Positions 53,821 to 63,325 of a stretch of DNA of 64,000 nt are shown piece by piece. A model generated the notes under the pieces. The model had not been told where the DNA came from. It did not search any database and saw nothing but the letters and a program-made list of their open reading frames with translations. Source of the stretch: an uncultured Hyphomicrobiales bacterium. GTDB taxonomy: Bacteria; Pseudomonadota; Alphaproteobacteria; Rhizobiales; Beijerinckiaceae. Position 1 is the stretch's first letter. Every line of letters starts with the position of its first letter. The stretch lies in the NCBI GenBank assembly GCA_903931945.1, contig CAIZEI010000067.1:1-64000 (forward strand), given 5' to 3'. The position numbers and the translations under genes were made by a program.

Positions 53821-56109
53821 TCAGCCGCCCAATCCCTTCACCCTGGCTTCTTCAATCAGTTTCAGCACTTTGGGCGGCGACATCGGCAGCGAACGCGGGC
53901 GGATGCCGATAGCTTCGCCGATGGCGTTGCCGATAGCCGCCATGGTTGGCGTCACCGGCACCTCGCCGACGCCGCGCAGACCGAAGGGATGCTTGGGATT
54001 CGGCACTTCGACGATCACGGTATCGATCATCGGCACGTCGGAGGCGACTGGCATACGGTAATCGAGGAAACCGGCGTTCTGCAGCCTGCCGTCGGCGCCG
54101 TAGATATATTCCTCGTTCAGCGCCCAGCCGATGCCCTGCACCGCGCCGCCCTGATACTGGCCTTCAACCTGTTGCGGGCTGATTGCCTTGCCGGCGTCTT
54201 CCACAACCGTGTAGCGCTTGATCGCGACGAGGCCCGTCTGCCGGTCGACATCGACATCGACGATATGCAGGCCAAAGCCCGGTCCTGCGCCTGTGACATT
54301 CATTTCGGAATGGCCGGCGATGGCGCCCATCGTATAGGTCGTCTTGGAGGCGATATCCTTCATCGACAAAGGCGTGAAATCGCCAACGTTCGAGCTCGCG
54401 GGGCGGCAATGGCCGTCCTCGAATACAACGCCGTCTTCCGGAACGCCCCAGATTTTGGCGGCGCGACGACACAGCTCGGCGATGATTTTGCGCGAGGCGT
54501 CCACGACGATCATACCGCTTGAAAATGTCGTGCGGCTGCCGGCGGTGACGCGGTTGTAGCCGAGCGAATGCGTGTCGGCGAGGATCGAGCGCACCCGGTC
54601 CACCGGAATGCCGAATTCCTCCGCCGCCATCATCGACATCGACATGCGCGAACCCGCGACATCGGCGGTGCCCAGAATGATCGTCAGCGTGCCATCGGGC
54701 GCGAGATTGACAGTACCGGCCGTCTCACCGCCGCGATTGAACCAGAAGCCGCAGGCGACGCCCCGGCCCCAGCCTTTTGGCAAGGGCGAATTGTAATGAT
54801 CGCAGGCCTTGGCCGCCTTGAGGGTCTCGACAAAACCGATCTTGGTGAAAACCTCGCCATAAATCGTTTTGTGCCCCTCGACGATGGCGTTCTTGAGCCG
54901 GAAATCGATCTGGTCCATCCCGATCCTGTTCGCCAGTTCGCTGACGACGCCCTCAACGCCGAACACCGCCTGCGGCACGCAGGGCGCACGGAACGAAGAG
55001 ACTTTCGGACGATTGGAAACGACTTCATAGGAAACCGTTTTCACATTTTTCAGATCGTAGCGCGTGAACATCGCCTGCGGCGCGTTGGTGAAGGCCGAAC
55101 CTGTGTAGGGCCCGGTCTGGAATACCAGCTCCGCATCCGCAGCAACGATGGTTCCATCCTTTTTGCAACCCATCTTTATGCGCGTATGCGTTCCCGAGAC
55201 GGGGCCGGTGGCCTTCAAAACCTCAACGCGCGTCAGCGTCATTTTGACCGGCGCTTTGGCTTTGCGCGAAAGCAGGATCGCAACGGGCTCGGCGTAGAAG
55301 GTGGTCTTGCCGCCGAAGCCGCCGCCAAGCTCGGATTGCTGGATGCGGATTTTTGCCGAATCGAGCTTGAGAATATCGGTCAGACGGTCGCGATAGACCC
55401 ATGGCGCCTGCGTGCAGCACCACAATTCAACCTGCCCGTCTTCAGACGCATTGGCGATGCAGGATTGCGGCTCGATATAGCCCTGATGCATCGGCTTGGT
55501 GTCATATTCATGTTCGACGATGACATCCGCGTCCTTGAACGCGCTGTCCGCATCGCCGACGCTGAGCACGAGCCGTTCAACGATATTGGTGGGGCGTTCG
55601 GCGTCTGGTCCTTTCACTCCCTTGGTGCGCATATAATCATGCAGCACAGGCGCATCCGCCTGCATCGCCGCGACAGGATCAATGACGTGCGGCAGCACCT
55701 CATACTCAACCTCGATCAATTTGAGCGCGGCTTTCGCGGCGGCTTCGCTTGTCGCAGCGACGGCTGCGACGGGATGCCCCTCCCACAACACTTTTTCCCG
55801 CGCCATGGCGATTCGCGTCATATCGCCGCCGCCTGTGCCCTGCTTGATTTCAGGGAAGTCGTCGCGCGTGACGATGGCTTTCACGCCGGCGACTTTGAGC
55901 GCTTTCGAAATATCGATCTTGCGCAGCCAGGCGTGGGGATGCGGCGAGCGCAGGAATTTTCCGACGAGCATTCCGGGCAGAAAGGCGTCAGCGGCGAATT
56001 TCGCACGGCCTGTCACCTTGTCGAAGCCATCGTGCTTGACCGGCGAAGTTCCGATGATCTTGTATTTGCGATCGGGATTAAATCCGGGTTTGTCGAGAAT
56101 GGTCGTCAT
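53821..56109 (-). CDS. Molybdopterin-binding subunit of a xanthine dehydrogenase-family hydroxylase
   Basis: The 762-residue large subunit of a three-subunit molybdenum hydroxylase. Visible are the IGTSPVKHDGFDKVTGRAKF start, QSELGGGFGGKTTFYAEP near 260-277, FRAPCVPQAVFGVEG near 365-379 and the catalytic glutamate in LRGVGEVPVTPTMAAIG near 728-744. The variable active-site residues do not identify the substrate; nicotinate, 4-hydroxybenzoyl-CoA, aldehydes and CO dehydrogenase-like enzymes all share this frame. It is last in the FAD / Fe-S / Mo order, one base after the Fe-S gene. Confidence 0.92.
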   Translation of the reverse strand: MTTILDKPGFNPDRKYKIIGTSPVKHDGFDKVTGRAKFAADAFLPGMLVGKFLRSPHPHAWLRKIDISKALKVAGVKAIVTRDDFPEIKQGTGGGDMTRIAMAREKVLWEGHPVAAVAATSEAAAKAALKLIEVEYEVLPHVIDPVAAMQADAPVLHDYMRTKGVKGPDAERPTNIVERLVLSVGDADSAFKDADVIVEHEYDTKPMHQGYIEPQSCIANASEDGQVELWCCTQAPWVYRDRLTDILKLDSAKIRIQQSELGGGFGGKTTFYAEPVAILLSRKAKAPVKMTLTRVEVLKATGPVSGTHTRIKMGCKKDGTIVAADAELVFQTGPYTGSAFTNAPQAMFTRYDLKNVKTVSYEVVSNRPKVSSFRAPCVPQAVFGVEGVVSELANRIGMDQIDFRLKNAIVEGHKTIYGEVFTKIGFVETLKAAKACDHYNSPLPKGWGRGVACGFWFNRGGETAGTVNLAPDGTLTIILGTADVAGSRMSMSMMAAEEFGIPVDRVRSILADTHSLGYNRVTAGSRTTFSSGMIVVDASRKIIAELCRRAAKIWGVPEDGVVFEDGHCRPASSNVGDFTPLSMKDIASKTTYTMGAIAGHSEMNVTGAGPGFGLHIVDVDVDRQTGLVAIKRYTVVEDAGKAISPQQVEGQYQGGAVQGIGWALNEEYIYGADGRLQNAGFLDYRMPVASDVPMIDTVIVEVPNPKHPFGLRGVGEVPVTPTMAAIGNAIGEAIGIRPRSLPMSPPKVLKLIEEARVKGLGG

Positions 56110-56110
56110 G

Positions 56111-56590
56111 TCATGCCCCTCTCATTTCAGCGGCGGCGGCGAGCACCGAACGAATGACCTTGTCATACCCGGTGCAGCGGCAGAGATTGCCGGCGAGCCA
56201 GTAGCGCGCTTCCGTTTCAGTGGGATTGGGATTTTTTTCGAGCAATGCGCGCGCGGCAATCAGAATGCCTGGCGTGCAGATGCCGCATTGCAACCCGTTC
56301 AATTCCAGAAAATTGCGTTGCAGCGGGTGCAACCTGTCGCCGCTCGCCATGCCCTCGATCGTTTCGACGGATGTGCCTTCGGCTTCGACTGCAAGCACCA
56401 GGCAGGAACACACCAGCCGCCCGTCGAGCATCACCGAACAGGCGCCGCAATCGCCCGTGGCGCAGCCTTCCTTGGTGCCGGTGAGCATCAATTCGTCGCG
56501 AATCACATCCAGCAGCGTCTGCTGGGGTTCGCAGAGAAATTCGTGCTCGTCGCCATTCACCTGCAAGGTGATGTGATGTTTCCTGCTCAT
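56111..56590 (-). CDS. [2Fe-2S] subunit of the molybdenum hydroxylase
   Basis: A 159-residue electron-transfer subunit. Cluster II cysteines are C43, C48, C51 and C63 (EGCATGDCGACSVMLDGRLVC) and cluster I cysteines are C102, C105, C137 and C139 (QCGICTPG; NLCRCTGYDKV). It overlaps the FAD-subunit gene by ATGA. Length and spacing are normal. It passes electrons from the molybdenum centre to FAD. Confidence 0.95.
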   Translation of the reverse strand: MSRKHHITLQVNGDEHEFLCEPQQTLLDVIRDELMLTGTKEGCATGDCGACSVMLDGRLVCSCLVLAVEAEGTSVETIEGMASGDRLHPLQRNFLELNGLQCGICTPGILIAARALLEKNPNPTETEARYWLAGNLCRCTGYDKVIRSVLAAAAEMRGA

Positions 56591-57459
56591 GCTATGTGCC
56601 TCGCCCTGTCATACGCCTTTTGGGCCACGCGCCGCGCAAGAACGCCGGCAACCGTCACGCGAAATTCTCTGGTGCCGCGCTTGTCGTCGATGGGACGGCA
56701 GGCTGCGCTCGCGGCAGCCGCCAGTTGTTCAAGCGCCGCCTCCTCCAGCCTCGTGCCGACAATGGCTTTAGCGCAATCGGCAGGCTCCAGAATGGTTGGC
56801 GCAACAGCGCCCAGAACCACGCGCGCCGATATGACGACGCCTGATGTATCGAGCGTCAGGTTCACGGCAACGCCGACAACGGCAATGTCCATTTCTGTGC
56901 GCGGCGTGAAACGCTCGTAGGCGTCGCCGGAATGTTTGGCGCGCGCCGGAAGAAAGATCGATTCGACGATCTCGCCTTTGCCGAGATGTGTCTTGCCTGG
57001 CCCCGCGGGAATTTTTGCAACAGCGATCTCGCGCGTTCCCTGCGGTCCGATCACGCGCGCAACGGCGCCGGCGGCTGCGAGCGGCGGCACGCTGTCGGCG
57101 GCAGGCGATCCATTGCAGAGATTGCCAGCGATGGTCGCGCGGCCTTTCACCTGAATGGAGCCAATCAGCTTGACGCCGTCGATGACGCCCGGCCAGGTCG
57201 CACAAAGCGCAGCATGTTCGACCATTTCCATGCCCGAAACAGTTGCTCCAATGCGAAACCCGCCATTTTCGGCGACAATCGTCCGCAGGCCGGGGATTTT
57301 CTTGATATCGACCAGAAGCTCCGGCTCGATGAGATCGGTCTCCATCTGGACGATCACATCCGTGCCGCCGGCCAGGACGCGCGCGAGACCTTTTGCGTTG
57401 TTCAACAACGCCACTGCCGCATCGAGCGTTGGCGGCGATTCATATCTGAGACCGGTCAT
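56587..57459 (-). CDS. FAD-binding subunit of the molybdenum hydroxylase
   Basis: A 290-residue CoxM-type subunit. The PCMH FAD motif is VLAGGTDVIVQM near 28-39, the second FAD motif is TIAGNLCNGSPAADSVPPL near 108-126. ATG 57459 is chosen because CAGGGAGGATCA precedes it; no 4-hydroxybenzoyl-CoA-reductase-type insertion with an extra cluster is seen. It starts the three-gene unit. Confidence 0.93.
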   Translation of the reverse strand: MTGLRYESPPTLDAAVALLNNAKGLARVLAGGTDVIVQMETDLIEPELLVDIKKIPGLRTIVAENGGFRIGATVSGMEMVEHAALCATWPGVIDGVKLIGSIQVKGRATIAGNLCNGSPAADSVPPLAAAGAVARVIGPQGTREIAVAKIPAGPGKTHLGKGEIVESIFLPARAKHSGDAYERFTPRTEMDIAVVGVAVNLTLDTSGVVISARVVLGAVAPTILEPADCAKAIVGTRLEEAALEQLAAAASAACRPIDDKRGTREFRVTVAGVLARRVAQKAYDRARHIA

Positions 57460-57593
57460 TGATCCTCCCTGACCTGTGTCGCCGCCGACTGTCGCGCGGC
57501 GGATTTTGGCCAAGTTGCCCTTTTCCCGCGCCGCCTGCAAGAGCATCGGGGCTCAGCGCCTGGAGGAAGGGCTGCAGGCCTATCGGCAACCGA

Positions 57594-60500
57594 TCAGGTG
57601 GCGGTCAAAGACTTGCCCTTTTGCGGGGTTTTAATGACCGGCGAGGGCGGCGCGGGAAAATTATTCGGTTTGGCCGTTATGGCCGCCGCAGTCCCGTCCC
57701 AACCGCCGGGCGGTTCCGGGACAGAGTTGGCCGCCCTGTCTGCTGTTTTGACACGATAGGCGGCGACAAAGGCTTTGGCCTCCGCAAGCTGTTTGCTGTC
57801 GAGACGCGCGCCGACGTCTTCCTGTTTTTTGGCCGCGTCGGTATCGCCTTGCGCGGCGGCGAGCGCGAACCATGCCCAAGACATACTCATATTCTGTTCG
57901 ACGCCGAGCCCGCGAGCATAGAGAATGGCGAGGTTATACTGGCTGTCCCTGACGCCATATTCGGCCGCCTTGCGAAACCACTCAGTCGCAGCAGTGTAGT
58001 CAGGTTTGCCGTTAAGTCCCTCGGCGCTGAGGACGGCCATATTGTGCATGGCCCGGATGTTCCCGGCTTCGGCCGCCTTTGTGTACCAATCGCGCGCCTT
58101 TTCGAGATTGCGATCGGTTCCGGTGCCGCGCTCGTAGATCGAACCGAGGCGATACGCCGCAGGCGCAAAATTTTGCTGGGCGGCTTTGGCGAACCACTCA
58201 ATGGCCTTGACAGGATCGCGAGCGACGGCTCGCCCGTCGGCATAGCGAGACGCCAGTTCGAATTGCGCCGCTGCGTCGCCCAGATCGGCAGCCGACTGAA
58301 GACCGCTCGGACGCGCCAGGATTGGCATCGAAGCCTGAGCCCCTGGGGTGATCGATCCCACAGGCGAGCGGTCGCTTGGGGCCGTCCCGCCGATCTTTCC
58401 GGCGCTTGCCGTCTTGCCGGATTCTGGCGCAACCGGGCGTTCCAGTTCCGCGCCCGGTCGCCGCACCGGATCAGCTGCCGGGTTTGGCGCTTGCAGCGGT
58501 GGCGGCGGTTCGATCGTCGTTTCGACCGGCGCGGGCGTCTTGCCGCCCGTGATTTCAACCACCGGCGTGCTCGGATTGGCCCCAAGCCGGTGGCGAGAAA
58601 ACAGGAACAGGGAAAGCAAAACAAGCGATAGCACCGGCACAATCACCAGCGCCTTCTTCGACGGACTGACCATTCCCGACATACGCGCGGCAACATTGGC
58701 GGCGACGCCGGAGGCGAGCTTCGAACGCGGCGTGTGTTCCGGGGCGCCGCCTGCCGACCACGCCATTTGCGCGGCCTGGGCGCGGGCGCGGGCGTCAGCG
58801 TGTTTATCCTCGCCTCCCGATGCGTCCCTCGCGCGTACGGCCCTGTCGGAGGGACGTTCCTGCGCTGAAGCAGGATTGGACTGAACCTGACGTCGCGCGG
58901 CGTCCAGCCAGCGCTTGCGTTCTTCGGGGGCGGAATTCGAGCCGCGTTCGGACGAAGCGCCCGAATCCGGTGACAGAACCGCTGGCGCGCCGCCGGATGT
59001 GGCGGCGTTGACCGCTGCGGCGAAGCCTGGCTCCAGGAGATCGGCGAATCCACCGCCCAATCCTCTGGACGAGGGCATTGCCGGCGCAGGAGTTTGAGGC
59101 TGCGGTATGGAAAACCCGGATGCGGCAGGCGGCGGCGCAGCGGGCGCAAATACGGGCGCATCGCCTACCGCCAACATGCGCGATGGTTTGCCTTCGCCGA
59201 CTTCGTCCTCAAGAACGGCAATCCGATCGACCACCTTTTCAAGTGTTTCATGGACAGCCGTGAGCGTTGAATAGGTTCGTTGATCGATTTTTTCCTGCAT
59301 CGCGCGCAGATCGGCAATTTCATTCGGCAGCGAAGCATTCTGTGTGGCGGGTTGAAAGCGCGCCATTGCTTCGGAGACCGTCAGTTGCGCAGCATTGCGC
59401 GCTGCGGTCTCGGCGGCGTCAGCGGCAAAGCGCCGGGAATCCTCGATCCGCTGGGCAAGGTCCGCAATCACCGCAGCAAGCGCAGCGTTCGACTGGACGC
59501 CGCCATCGTCGCGATCGACGCGTGCGGCCAGCGATTTCAACAAATCATGCAATTCGGCCTGACCGCCTGCGTCAGAGACAACCGATGACGATTCCATACG
59601 CGCCGACAGGCGTGCAATATCATGGCGGATATCGTCCAGAACATCGGCGTCAATGCTTGAACGGGCGAGCCCCTCGATGGTTTTCGAGATGCCGGTCACG
59701 TCGCGGCGCAACTCCTCCAGCGCGCTCGAATCCGGGTTTCCGGCAGCGCTGTCAAAGCGCGCGCCCACTTCCTTCAGCATTTCCTCGATGCGGGTCGTGT
59801 CGATGATTTCGGCGGCTGGCGCAGCGGCGGGAGGCTCAAGTTTGGCTGCGATTTCCCGCATCATCTGTTCCAGCCGACTGGTATCAAGAACCGGCGCAGG
59901 AACTGCATTTCGCGTTGCAATGGAGTCGTGGACATCTTCGATGCGCCGCGCCAGTTCATCGAGCTGGTCGGAAGCGCCCGATTGAGACACGGCTTCGTCG
60001 ATCTTGTGGCTGAGATCGTCTATGCGTTTTGCCAACAATTCAATCATGCCAAGCGGCATTCGCGGAGATTCGCCGTCAGCGCGGGCCGTTGCGGCCATCT
60101 CCATTTCGCTGGTGGAATCGCCGACGTCGAGACGGTCGGCAAGCCGGGCAATCTGCCGCTCGATGACTTCGCTGGGCGCTGGCCGCGCGGCGGCGCGCTG
60201 CAGCAGGTCTCTGATATCCCGTGTCTGCGCGTGAATTTCCGCGACAGTTTTTGTATCAATTGTTGAGGACTGCCCCTGCCCGATTTTATCGCCAAGCTCG
60301 CGGATCGCCCGCTCCATGCTGGCGATGCCATGGACCGGGGCCATATCCGAGACGACACGGCGCAAATCCGCCGCCATTTCGGCAATGGGCCGTAAAAGAT
60401 TTTCCTGCGAACCATTGCGAAGCGATTCGTTTACGCGCGAGCCAAGATCGCGCACAGCGCCTTCAAGCGACAGGATCGAATCGCGCGGCGCGAGCTCGCG

Positions 60501-62015
60501 CATTGTCCCTTCAAGCGAAGCGATTGCGCTGCGGGGCGCAAGATCCCCGACAGCCTGCGACAGTCCGTCCAGTCGCTGACGCAGAGCCCCCAACTCGGGG
60601 GCCGTCCGGTCGGCGTGCCGCACGCCCTGATCAAGCCGCGCGAGCGTAACGCTGTGCGAATCCTCGATCCGCCGATGCAGCGCCGCTACTTCCTCCCGCA
60701 AGGCGGCAACGGTTGGATCCGTCTTTGCGGGCGCCTGCGCGGCGACGGCGCTTTGGGCGTCCAGTCGCGCGACGATTGCGTTCTGCGTCTCTTCCAATCG
60801 GCGATGCAACGCGGAAACTTCAAGTTTCAGGGCCGACAGGCCGGAATCCGGCTTTTCGATGGGGGGCGCCATACGCTCGGACCAGATGCGCTGGGTATCG
60901 TCCAGCTTTCGCGCCAGCGCTGCGACATCCTGACGAAGGCCAAAGGCGACCGGATCGGGACATGGTTTCGACGGCGCCGGTCGAATAGAGGCGGACGGCG
61001 CACTGCTTTCGCCGATTCGGGGCGCGCTCGCGCCGGATTCCAGTTCTCGCTGCCGCCGGGCGATCTGAACGATGGCTTCACCCAGTCGGGGAGGCGCACC
61101 GGTTGGCTGGCGTGCGACCGGTTGCACCGGAGAGGCAGCATCCTGGCCGAAAGCATACTCACTATGCCGCCGCAAGGGGGGCGAATGAGGGTCCAAATCA
61201 TCCGGAAAATGATCCGGCGCGGCATAGTCCGGCGCGGGCTCGTCCATCCTGGCGAGCAACCGGTTCAACTTCGATTCGAGCCGGACGACATCGTCATCCG
61301 GCTTTGCCTGAGCGCGCGGCGAAGGAGGCATCCGCTCGGCCATTTCTTCGAGGCGCCGTTCAAGTCCGCGTAGTGAGCGTTCTGATTTCTCGGCTTCCTT
61401 TTCCTTGGCAAGCGCCTCAAGGCGCGCCTCAAGACGCGCAATCTTTTCAAGACCGGCATGATCCGACCGCGCGTGTGTTCTGGCGGCCTGGCGACCTTCC
61501 GACTCAGTATACGGGCGCGATAAACGCTGTTCAATTTCCGCCAGTTTGTTCGCCACCTGCGAAAATGCGGCGGTGGTTTTCTGTCCCTGACTGGCGCCGC
61601 GCTCGTAGGCCCGGATTGCCGCATCGAGCATCGCTTCGGGATTGGCGATAGGCTCAGGATCATAACGGGTGTCGCTGCGGTCGCGAGACCGCGCGTCATA
61701 GCTGGTTTCCCTGATATCGAAGCGGGGACGCGTCGCCGATCTGCGGCGCGGCGGTTCGTCTTCGTCGAGCGCATCGGCGCGTCGCTGCAATTTCCGCCCA
61801 CGGCCTGAAAGCGTCGCCAGACGCGCCGTGACCGCTTCAAGCCGGCCTTCCTCGTCAACGTCTTCGAAGTCGACTCCGCGAGCCTGCGCCTGTTCTGCAA
61901 TCGCGTCGTTCAGCCATTCGCCAAGCGACATTCCCGCGCGGCGCGCGGCTTCGCGCGCGGCGTCGCGAACATCGAAATCAACGCCTTTGATGCTCCACGG
62001 AGCCGCCTTGGTCAT
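57594..62015 (-). CDS. Very large coiled-coil / Sel1-repeat protein, PodJ-like localisation factor
   Basis: A 1473-residue single-pass membrane protein. Residues 1-60 hold a conserved basic N-terminus (WSIKGVDFDVRDAAREAARRAGMSLGEWLNDAI); residues about 180-1000 are rich in coiled-coil heptads and alanine/arginine; a membrane segment lies near 1118-1140 (LVIVPVLSLVLLSLFLF); after a proline-rich linker, about four Sel1 repeats cover 1247-1420. This cytoplasmic coiled coil - TM - periplasmic Sel1 layout is that of PodJ of Caulobacter and its Hyphomicrobiales relatives, which organise the cell pole. The C-terminal peptidoglycan-binding domain of PodJ is not present. Function inferred from layout only. 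Confidence 0.8.
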   Translation of the reverse strand: MTKAAPWSIKGVDFDVRDAAREAARRAGMSLGEWLNDAIAEQAQARGVDFEDVDEEGRLEAVTARLATLSGRGRKLQRRADALDEDEPPRRRSATRPRFDIRETSYDARSRDRSDTRYDPEPIANPEAMLDAAIRAYERGASQGQKTTAAFSQVANKLAEIEQRLSRPYTESEGRQAARTHARSDHAGLEKIARLEARLEALAKEKEAEKSERSLRGLERRLEEMAERMPPSPRAQAKPDDDVVRLESKLNRLLARMDEPAPDYAAPDHFPDDLDPHSPPLRRHSEYAFGQDAASPVQPVARQPTGAPPRLGEAIVQIARRQRELESGASAPRIGESSAPSASIRPAPSKPCPDPVAFGLRQDVAALARKLDDTQRIWSERMAPPIEKPDSGLSALKLEVSALHRRLEETQNAIVARLDAQSAVAAQAPAKTDPTVAALREEVAALHRRIEDSHSVTLARLDQGVRHADRTAPELGALRQRLDGLSQAVGDLAPRSAIASLEGTMRELAPRDSILSLEGAVRDLGSRVNESLRNGSQENLLRPIAEMAADLRRVVSDMAPVHGIASMERAIRELGDKIGQGQSSTIDTKTVAEIHAQTRDIRDLLQRAAARPAPSEVIERQIARLADRLDVGDSTSEMEMAATARADGESPRMPLGMIELLAKRIDDLSHKIDEAVSQSGASDQLDELARRIEDVHDSIATRNAVPAPVLDTSRLEQMMREIAAKLEPPAAAPAAEIIDTTRIEEMLKEVGARFDSAAGNPDSSALEELRRDVTGISKTIEGLARSSIDADVLDDIRHDIARLSARMESSSVVSDAGGQAELHDLLKSLAARVDRDDGGVQSNAALAAVIADLAQRIEDSRRFAADAAETAARNAAQLTVSEAMARFQPATQNASLPNEIADLRAMQEKIDQRTYSTLTAVHETLEKVVDRIAVLEDEVGEGKPSRMLAVGDAPVFAPAAPPPAASGFSIPQPQTPAPAMPSSRGLGGGFADLLEPGFAAAVNAATSGGAPAVLSPDSGASSERGSNSAPEERKRWLDAARRQVQSNPASAQERPSDRAVRARDASGGEDKHADARARAQAAQMAWSAGGAPEHTPRSKLASGVAANVAARMSGMVSPSKKALVIVPVLSLVLLSLFLFSRHRLGANPSTPVVEITGGKTPAPVETTIEPPPPLQAPNPAADPVRRPGAELERPVAPESGKTASAGKIGGTAPSDRSPVGSITPGAQASMPILARPSGLQSAADLGDAAAQFELASRYADGRAVARDPVKAIEWFAKAAQQNFAPAAYRLGSIYERGTGTDRNLEKARDWYTKAAEAGNIRAMHNMAVLSAEGLNGKPDYTAATEWFRKAAEYGVRDSQYNLAILYARGLGVEQNMSMSWAWFALAAAQGDTDAAKKQEDVGARLDSKQLAEAKAFVAAYRVKTADRAANSVPEPPGGWDGTAAAITAKPNNFPAPPSPVIKTPQKGKSLTAT

Positions 62016-62188
62016 GTCGCGCCTGAAATGAATTGCCCAAATTTTCGCCTCAAACGCGGCGGCACTGGCGAATCATTACCGTTCAGTTTCCTAACATCGC
62101 CGATTCGGACTTTCGAGCCCGCGTGGTAAACATCGGGTTAAGAGCGCCCGATTTTGGGACATGTTTTGTAACGAATTACTCGTAATAG

Positions 62189-62210
62189 TTGTTATAAAAA
62201 TTTATTACAA
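62189..62210 (+). promoter_or_regulatory. 22-base palindrome upstream of the MerR-type gene
   Basis: TTGTTATAAA and TTTATTACAA flank a two-base centre, with nine of ten positions matching as an inverted repeat, in an otherwise unusually AT-rich stretch (62150-62220). It lies about 100 bases before the MerR start and is a candidate operator, possibly autoregulatory. Confidence 0.5.
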
Positions 62211-62308
62211 ATTTTGGTTGCATTTTTTGAAATCCCGTTCATCTTCCTGCACAGCGGGCTCTGCCGCAGGGCGTCGGGCCTCGCGGTATGGCGAAAACGG
62301 AGGATTTT

Positions 62309-62776
62309 ATGAACACGAACAGCCAGCCCGACCCGACCGCCAATGAAACGGCGGACGATGTCCTGACAATCGGTGTGATCTCCGGTCGTTACAATGTCAC
62401 GCTTCGCGCGTTGCGTTTCTACGAGGATCGGGGTTTGCTGGCGCCGCGCAGGAATGGCGTCACGCGCCTTTATGACAAACTGTCGGTGCGTCGCCTTGAG
62501 CTGATCCTGAAGGGCAAAAACCTTGGCTTCACGCTCGCCGAAATTCGCGAAATGTTGAAAAAAGCCATGCTGGACAATAGCGTCAACCCGGAATTGACGC
62601 TCGCCCCCAGTCAGTTGCTCGAACGCATCGAAGCCCTGCAGCGCCAGCGCGCCGGCGTCGATCAGGCGATCGCGGAACTGGAAGCCACCTGGCGGCGCAT
62701 GAGCCAAGCGGATTCGCCGAAATCCGGCAGCCCCCCATCCAGCGATGACAAAAGCGCAGGCTCACACGCAGCGTGA
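62309..62776 (+). CDS. MerR family transcriptional regulator
   Basis: A 155-residue regulator. The winged helix is LTIGVISGRYNVTLRALRFYEDRGLLAPRRNGVTRLY near 19-55, then a dimerisation coiled coil (QLLERIEALQRQRAGVDQAIAELEATWRRM). No metal-binding cysteines are present in the effector part, so it is not a mercury or copper sensor. ACGGAGGATTTT precedes ATG 62309. Its target may be its own palindromic upstream site and the divergent Sel1-protein gene; the ligand is unknown. Confidence 0.9.
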   Translation: MNTNSQPDPTANETADDVLTIGVISGRYNVTLRALRFYEDRGLLAPRRNGVTRLYDKLSVRRLELILKGKNLGFTLAEIREMLKKAMLDNSVNPELTLAPSQLLERIEALQRQRAGVDQAIAELEATWRRMSQADSPKSGSPPSSDDKSAGSHAA

Positions 62777-62791
62777 ATGCGCCGCCGGTCT

Positions 62792-63325
62792 TTAAAAAGG
62801 TTTTCGGGGGAAAGGAATAAACCCGTCCCGGTTTGGCATGACAACCCGCGGCAGGGTGTCGGCGTCCATAGCGTCGTCAGCGCCAATAACGCCATTTTCA
62901 CGCAGCAGGAAGGCCACCAGGGCGTAAACTTCCGGATTGCTCAGGCTGCGCGGGGCGTCCCACGGCATGGCCCGCCGCGTATAATCGAACAGCGTGGTCG
63001 CATAGGGCCAGAAACTACCGACGGTCTTGACGGCGGGTTTTTCGGGCGCGCTCAAAGTGCCAAACCCGCCGACAAGCTGATCGTTGGGCTTGCCGCCGCC
63101 CTTTTCGCCGTGGCAGCGCTGGCATTTTTCAGCGAAGATTTTTTCGCCCTCAGCAGCCAGACCCCGCCCTGCGGGCAATCCCTTCCCGTCGGGCTGTATC
63201 TCAATATTCCATGCAGCAATATCGGCTTCATTTGCAGGCGCGCCAAGGCCCGGCCCCTCAGCGGCGTGAAGCGGTCCGGCGAACAGGAGCAGCAACGCCG
63301 GCGCCAGCCACTCAAACATAGACAT
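62792..63325 (-). CDS. Periplasmic c-type cytochrome, partner of SoxC-like protein
   Basis: A 177-residue cytochrome c. Signal peptide to about residue 21 (ALLLLFAGPLHAAEG), one CQRCH heme site near 68-72, and a distal methionine candidate in RRAMPWDAPRSLSNPEVYALVAFLL. ATG 63325 is chosen, since GGGGAGGCAAGCA precedes it; it overlaps the end of the SoxC-like gene by 14 bases, which implies coupling. It is much shorter than classical diheme SoxD and more like the monoheme subunit of sulfite:cytochrome c oxidoreductases. Confidence 0.85.
   Translation of the reverse strand: MSMFEWLAPALLLLFAGPLHAAEGPGLGAPANEADIAAWNIEIQPDGKGLPAGRGLAAEGEKIFAEKCQRCHGEKGGGKPNDQLVGGFGTLSAPEKPAVKTVGSFWPYATTLFDYTRRAMPWDAPRSLSNPEVYALVAFLLRENGVIGADDAMDADTLPRVVMPNRDGFIPFPRKPF

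Noticed and set aside
54568-56157. Long open frame (529 codons) on the plus strand inside the molybdenum-hydroxylase genes
   Set aside because: It is the antisense shadow of a GC-rich, well-conserved gene; its product is arginine-rich without domain signatures.
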